DNA from: an uncultured Rickettsiales bacterium
Lineage (GTDB): Bacteria; Pseudomonadota; Alphaproteobacteria; Rickettsiales; UBA1997
Assembly: GCA_944390875.1 (NCBI GenBank)
Contig: CALXRO010000088.1
Coordinates: 1-16,837 of the forward strand
Direction of reading: 5' to 3'
Length of the DNA stretch: 16,837 nt
Below the pieces are notes generated by a model. The model did no database searches, was not told the DNA's origin, and worked only from the letters and a program-made list of their open reading frames with translations. Within the stretch, counting starts at the first letter, position 1. Each line of letters begins with the position of its first letter. Both the position numbers and the translations under genes were made by a program. This document shows positions 15,542-16,837 of the stretch, piece after piece.

Positions 15542-16683
15542 TCGATAATATTGCTTTAAAAAAATTATGTAGGATCATAAAAAATGATTCTAATGGTATT
15601 ATTGGTATAGATACGGAATTTATTAGAAAATCAACATATTATCCTTTATTATGCACAATTCAGATTATATATTTTAGCAAAACACAAAATAAAAATATCA
15701 AAGAAATTATTGATGTTTTGGCACCAAATATAGATTTAAAACCTTTCTTTAATATATTAAAAAACAAAAATATAAAAAAAGTTTTTCATTCTTGTTCTCA
15801 AGATTTAGAAGCATTATATCGTAATGAAAAAATAAAAATAAAAAATATTGAAGATATACAAGTTATGGCAGAATTTTGTGGCTATAAATATAATATGAGT
15901 TATTCTGATATAGTAAATGAAGTATTAAAAATTGATTTTAGAAAAAATAAAAATATTCAAAAAAGTAATTGGAAGAAAAGACCATTGTCAAAAAAACAAT
16001 TAGAATATGCTTTAGATGATATAGAATACATAATATATATTTATAAAGAATTATTAAAACAACTAGAAGAATATAATAATTATGAATATTATATTAGTGA
16101 AATGAAATATCTATTAAAATTTAAGGGACATAAATATATATTTAAAGATCTTTGGAAGAAAGTTAAATTTATGATAAATAAAAAAAGTATTAATTATATC
16201 ATGTTACTGGAAGAATTGTTAATTTGGAGAGAAAAAAAAGCAATTGAAAATGATGTTATTAGAAATCGTATACTTAGTGATAATTCTGTGAAGAATATAG
16301 TTAATTATAAACCTAAAAATTATATTGAAATGAAACAGTTGTTTACTAATAATAATGATATACTTAATTTAAAAAAAACCTATAAAAAAGAAATTCTGGA
16401 TATTATTAATTTATTTTTATCAAAAAATAATTCAAAATATAAGTCTATAAAAAAAATATTTTATGTAAACGAACTTAAATCTGATAATAAAAAAATTTTT
16501 GATAATTTATTTAATAAAATATGTCTATTAGCTAAAGAGCAACATATTAATATTTGCAGATTATTAACTAAAAATGACATTATAAATTTGCTGATGAATT
16601 ATGAAAAAAAGAAAGATATTTTGTATGGTTGGAAATGGGATTTGTTGAGCGGTTTAATTGATTTTAAAAATAAAAATGATTAG
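15535..16683 (+). CDS. rnd: Ribonuclease D
   Basis: RNase D is a 3'-5' exoribonuclease that trims precursor tRNA and other small RNAs. The DEDDy catalytic set is complete: Asp26 and Glu28 in IDTEF, Asp90 in HSCSQDLEAL, and Tyr158 with Asp162 in YALDD. The NWKKRPLS stretch (145-152) before motif III is typical. A helical HRDC domain spans about residues 215-290, followed by a helical tail to residue 382. The only start consistent with the frame is TTG at 15535, because a stop codon (TAG) lies directly before it and no ATG or GTG exists before motif I; the distance to IDTEF fits other alphaproteobacterial members. The gene overlaps the end of bamA by seven bases, implying coupling, and sits where skp is usually found. 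The later part is extremely lysine-, asparagine- and isoleucine-rich, like the rest of this genome. Confidence 0.93.
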   Translation: MVIDNIALKKLCRIIKNDSNGIIGIDTEFIRKSTYYPLLCTIQIIYFSKTQNKNIKEIIDVLAPNIDLKPFFNILKNKNIKKVFHSCSQDLEALYRNEKIKIKNIEDIQVMAEFCGYKYNMSYSDIVNEVLKIDFRKNKNIQKSNWKKRPLSKKQLEYALDDIEYIIYIYKELLKQLEEYNNYEYYISEMKYLLKFKGHKYIFKDLWKKVKFMINKKSINYIMLLEELLIWREKKAIENDVIRNRILSDNSVKNIVNYKPKNYIEMKQLFTNNNDILNLKKTYKKEILDIINLFLSKNNSKYKSIKKIFYVNELKSDNKKIFDNLFNKICLLAKEQHINICRLLTKNDIINLLMNYEKKKDILYGWKWDLLSGLIDFKNKND

Positions 16684-16756
16684 TTATTAAATATTTTTTT
16701 ATTGGAAAAGTCTTGATAATTAATTTATTCTACATAATAATTTAATTAGTTATTAA
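16679..16756 (+). repeat. 12-base direct repeat flanking the gap after rnd
   Basis: ATTAGTTATTAA occurs at 16679-16690, overlapping the rnd stop codon, and again at 16745-16756, 66 bases later. It may be chance in this base composition; the second copy lies at the predicted transcription start of the next gene. Confidence 0.35.
16713..16741 (+). promoter_or_regulatory. Candidate promoter for the right-edge gene
   Basis: TTGATA (16713-16718) and AATAAT (16736-16741) each match consensus at five of six positions and are 17 bases apart. Transcription would begin near 16748 and leave about 24 bases of leader before the ATG at 16772. Confidence 0.38.
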
Positions 16757-16771
16757 TAAACACTATTTAAT

Positions 16772-16837
16772 ATGAAAAAAATACTATTTATACTTTTAAC
16801 TTTATCTTTATTTATTTTAATGACGAGTCAAAATGAA
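16772..16837 (+). CDS. N-terminus of an exported protein (partial, cut by right edge)
   Basis: Twenty-two codons are visible. They begin MKKILFI and continue with a hydrophobic stretch to about residue 17, followed by TSQNE, which is the pattern of a Sec signal peptide. There is no lipobox cysteine in the visible part, so it is probably a soluble periplasmic or outer-membrane protein rather than a lipoprotein. The gene starts 88 bases after rnd with its own candidate promoter. Its place after bamA makes the Skp/OmpH chaperone one option, but nothing in the visible residues tests this. Confidence 0.65.
   Translation, partial: MKKILFILLTLSLFILMTSQNE

Noticed and set aside
1..16837. CRISPR array, insertion sequence, prophage or tRNA/rRNA gene
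   Set aside because: No spaced repeats, transposase or phage motifs, and no cloverleaf-like or rRNA-like sequence were seen; intergenic space is too short for most of these.
1..16837. Reassigned TGA codon, as in some very AT-rich genomes
   Set aside because: Tryptophan is encoded by TGG throughout, no TGA interrupts a gene body, and TGA ends the membrane-protein gene at the expected position.

Overview
The window reads as a gene-dense, very AT-rich (about a quarter G+C by eye) chromosomal segment of an alphaproteobacterium, probably host-associated or otherwise genome-reduced. The basis is an alphaproteobacterial-type AddB, a TruA and a degenerate alpha/beta-hydrolase that resemble the Rickettsia versions as I remember them, a single-PDZ RseP next to BamA (Gram-negative outer membrane), and weak or absent Shine-Dalgarno sites at most starts. 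A group A-type [FeFe]-hydrogenase at the left edge points to an anaerobic or fermentative life, which is unusual for this class. No mobile element, CRISPR array, rRNA or tRNA was seen, and no gene-free stretch exceeds 300 bases.

Layout. (1) 1-2696, minus strand: a tight three-gene cluster, read right to left, of a membrane-anchored helical (YfgM/TPR-like) protein, an unrecognised polytopic membrane protein, and the N-terminal 328 residues of an [FeFe]-hydrogenase that runs off the left edge. (2) 2746-4907, plus strand: a short HIT-family protein, histidyl-tRNA synthetase (hisS) and a gamma-carbonic-anhydrase-family beta-helix protein one base behind it. (3) 4930-11928, minus strand: read right to left, a hydrolase-fold pseudoenzyme, a PpiD-like membrane-anchored chaperone with a much reduced rotamase region, truA with an extra segment of about 30 residues, a lone biotin synthase (bioB), and addB without a neighbouring addA. 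(4) 11929-12119: a 191-base divergent intergenic region with a candidate promoter on each strand and an 18-base perfect palindrome at the predicted minus-strand start. (5) 12120-16683, plus strand: rseP-bamA-rnd with overlapping ends, envelope protein quality control and outer-membrane assembly followed by RNase D. (6) 16772-16837: the first 22 codons of an exported protein, cut by the right edge.

How they work together: the right half is mostly envelope biogenesis (PpiD-like protein, RseP, BamA) plus RNA maturation (TruA, RNase D) and DNA repair (AddB). The left half combines translation (HisS) with anaerobic hydrogen metabolism. The strongest candidates for something new are the unknown membrane protein whose stop codon overlaps the hydrogenase ribosome binding site, and the hydrolase-like protein that has lost all recognisable catalytic residues. 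All family calls were made by reading motifs, not by database search.
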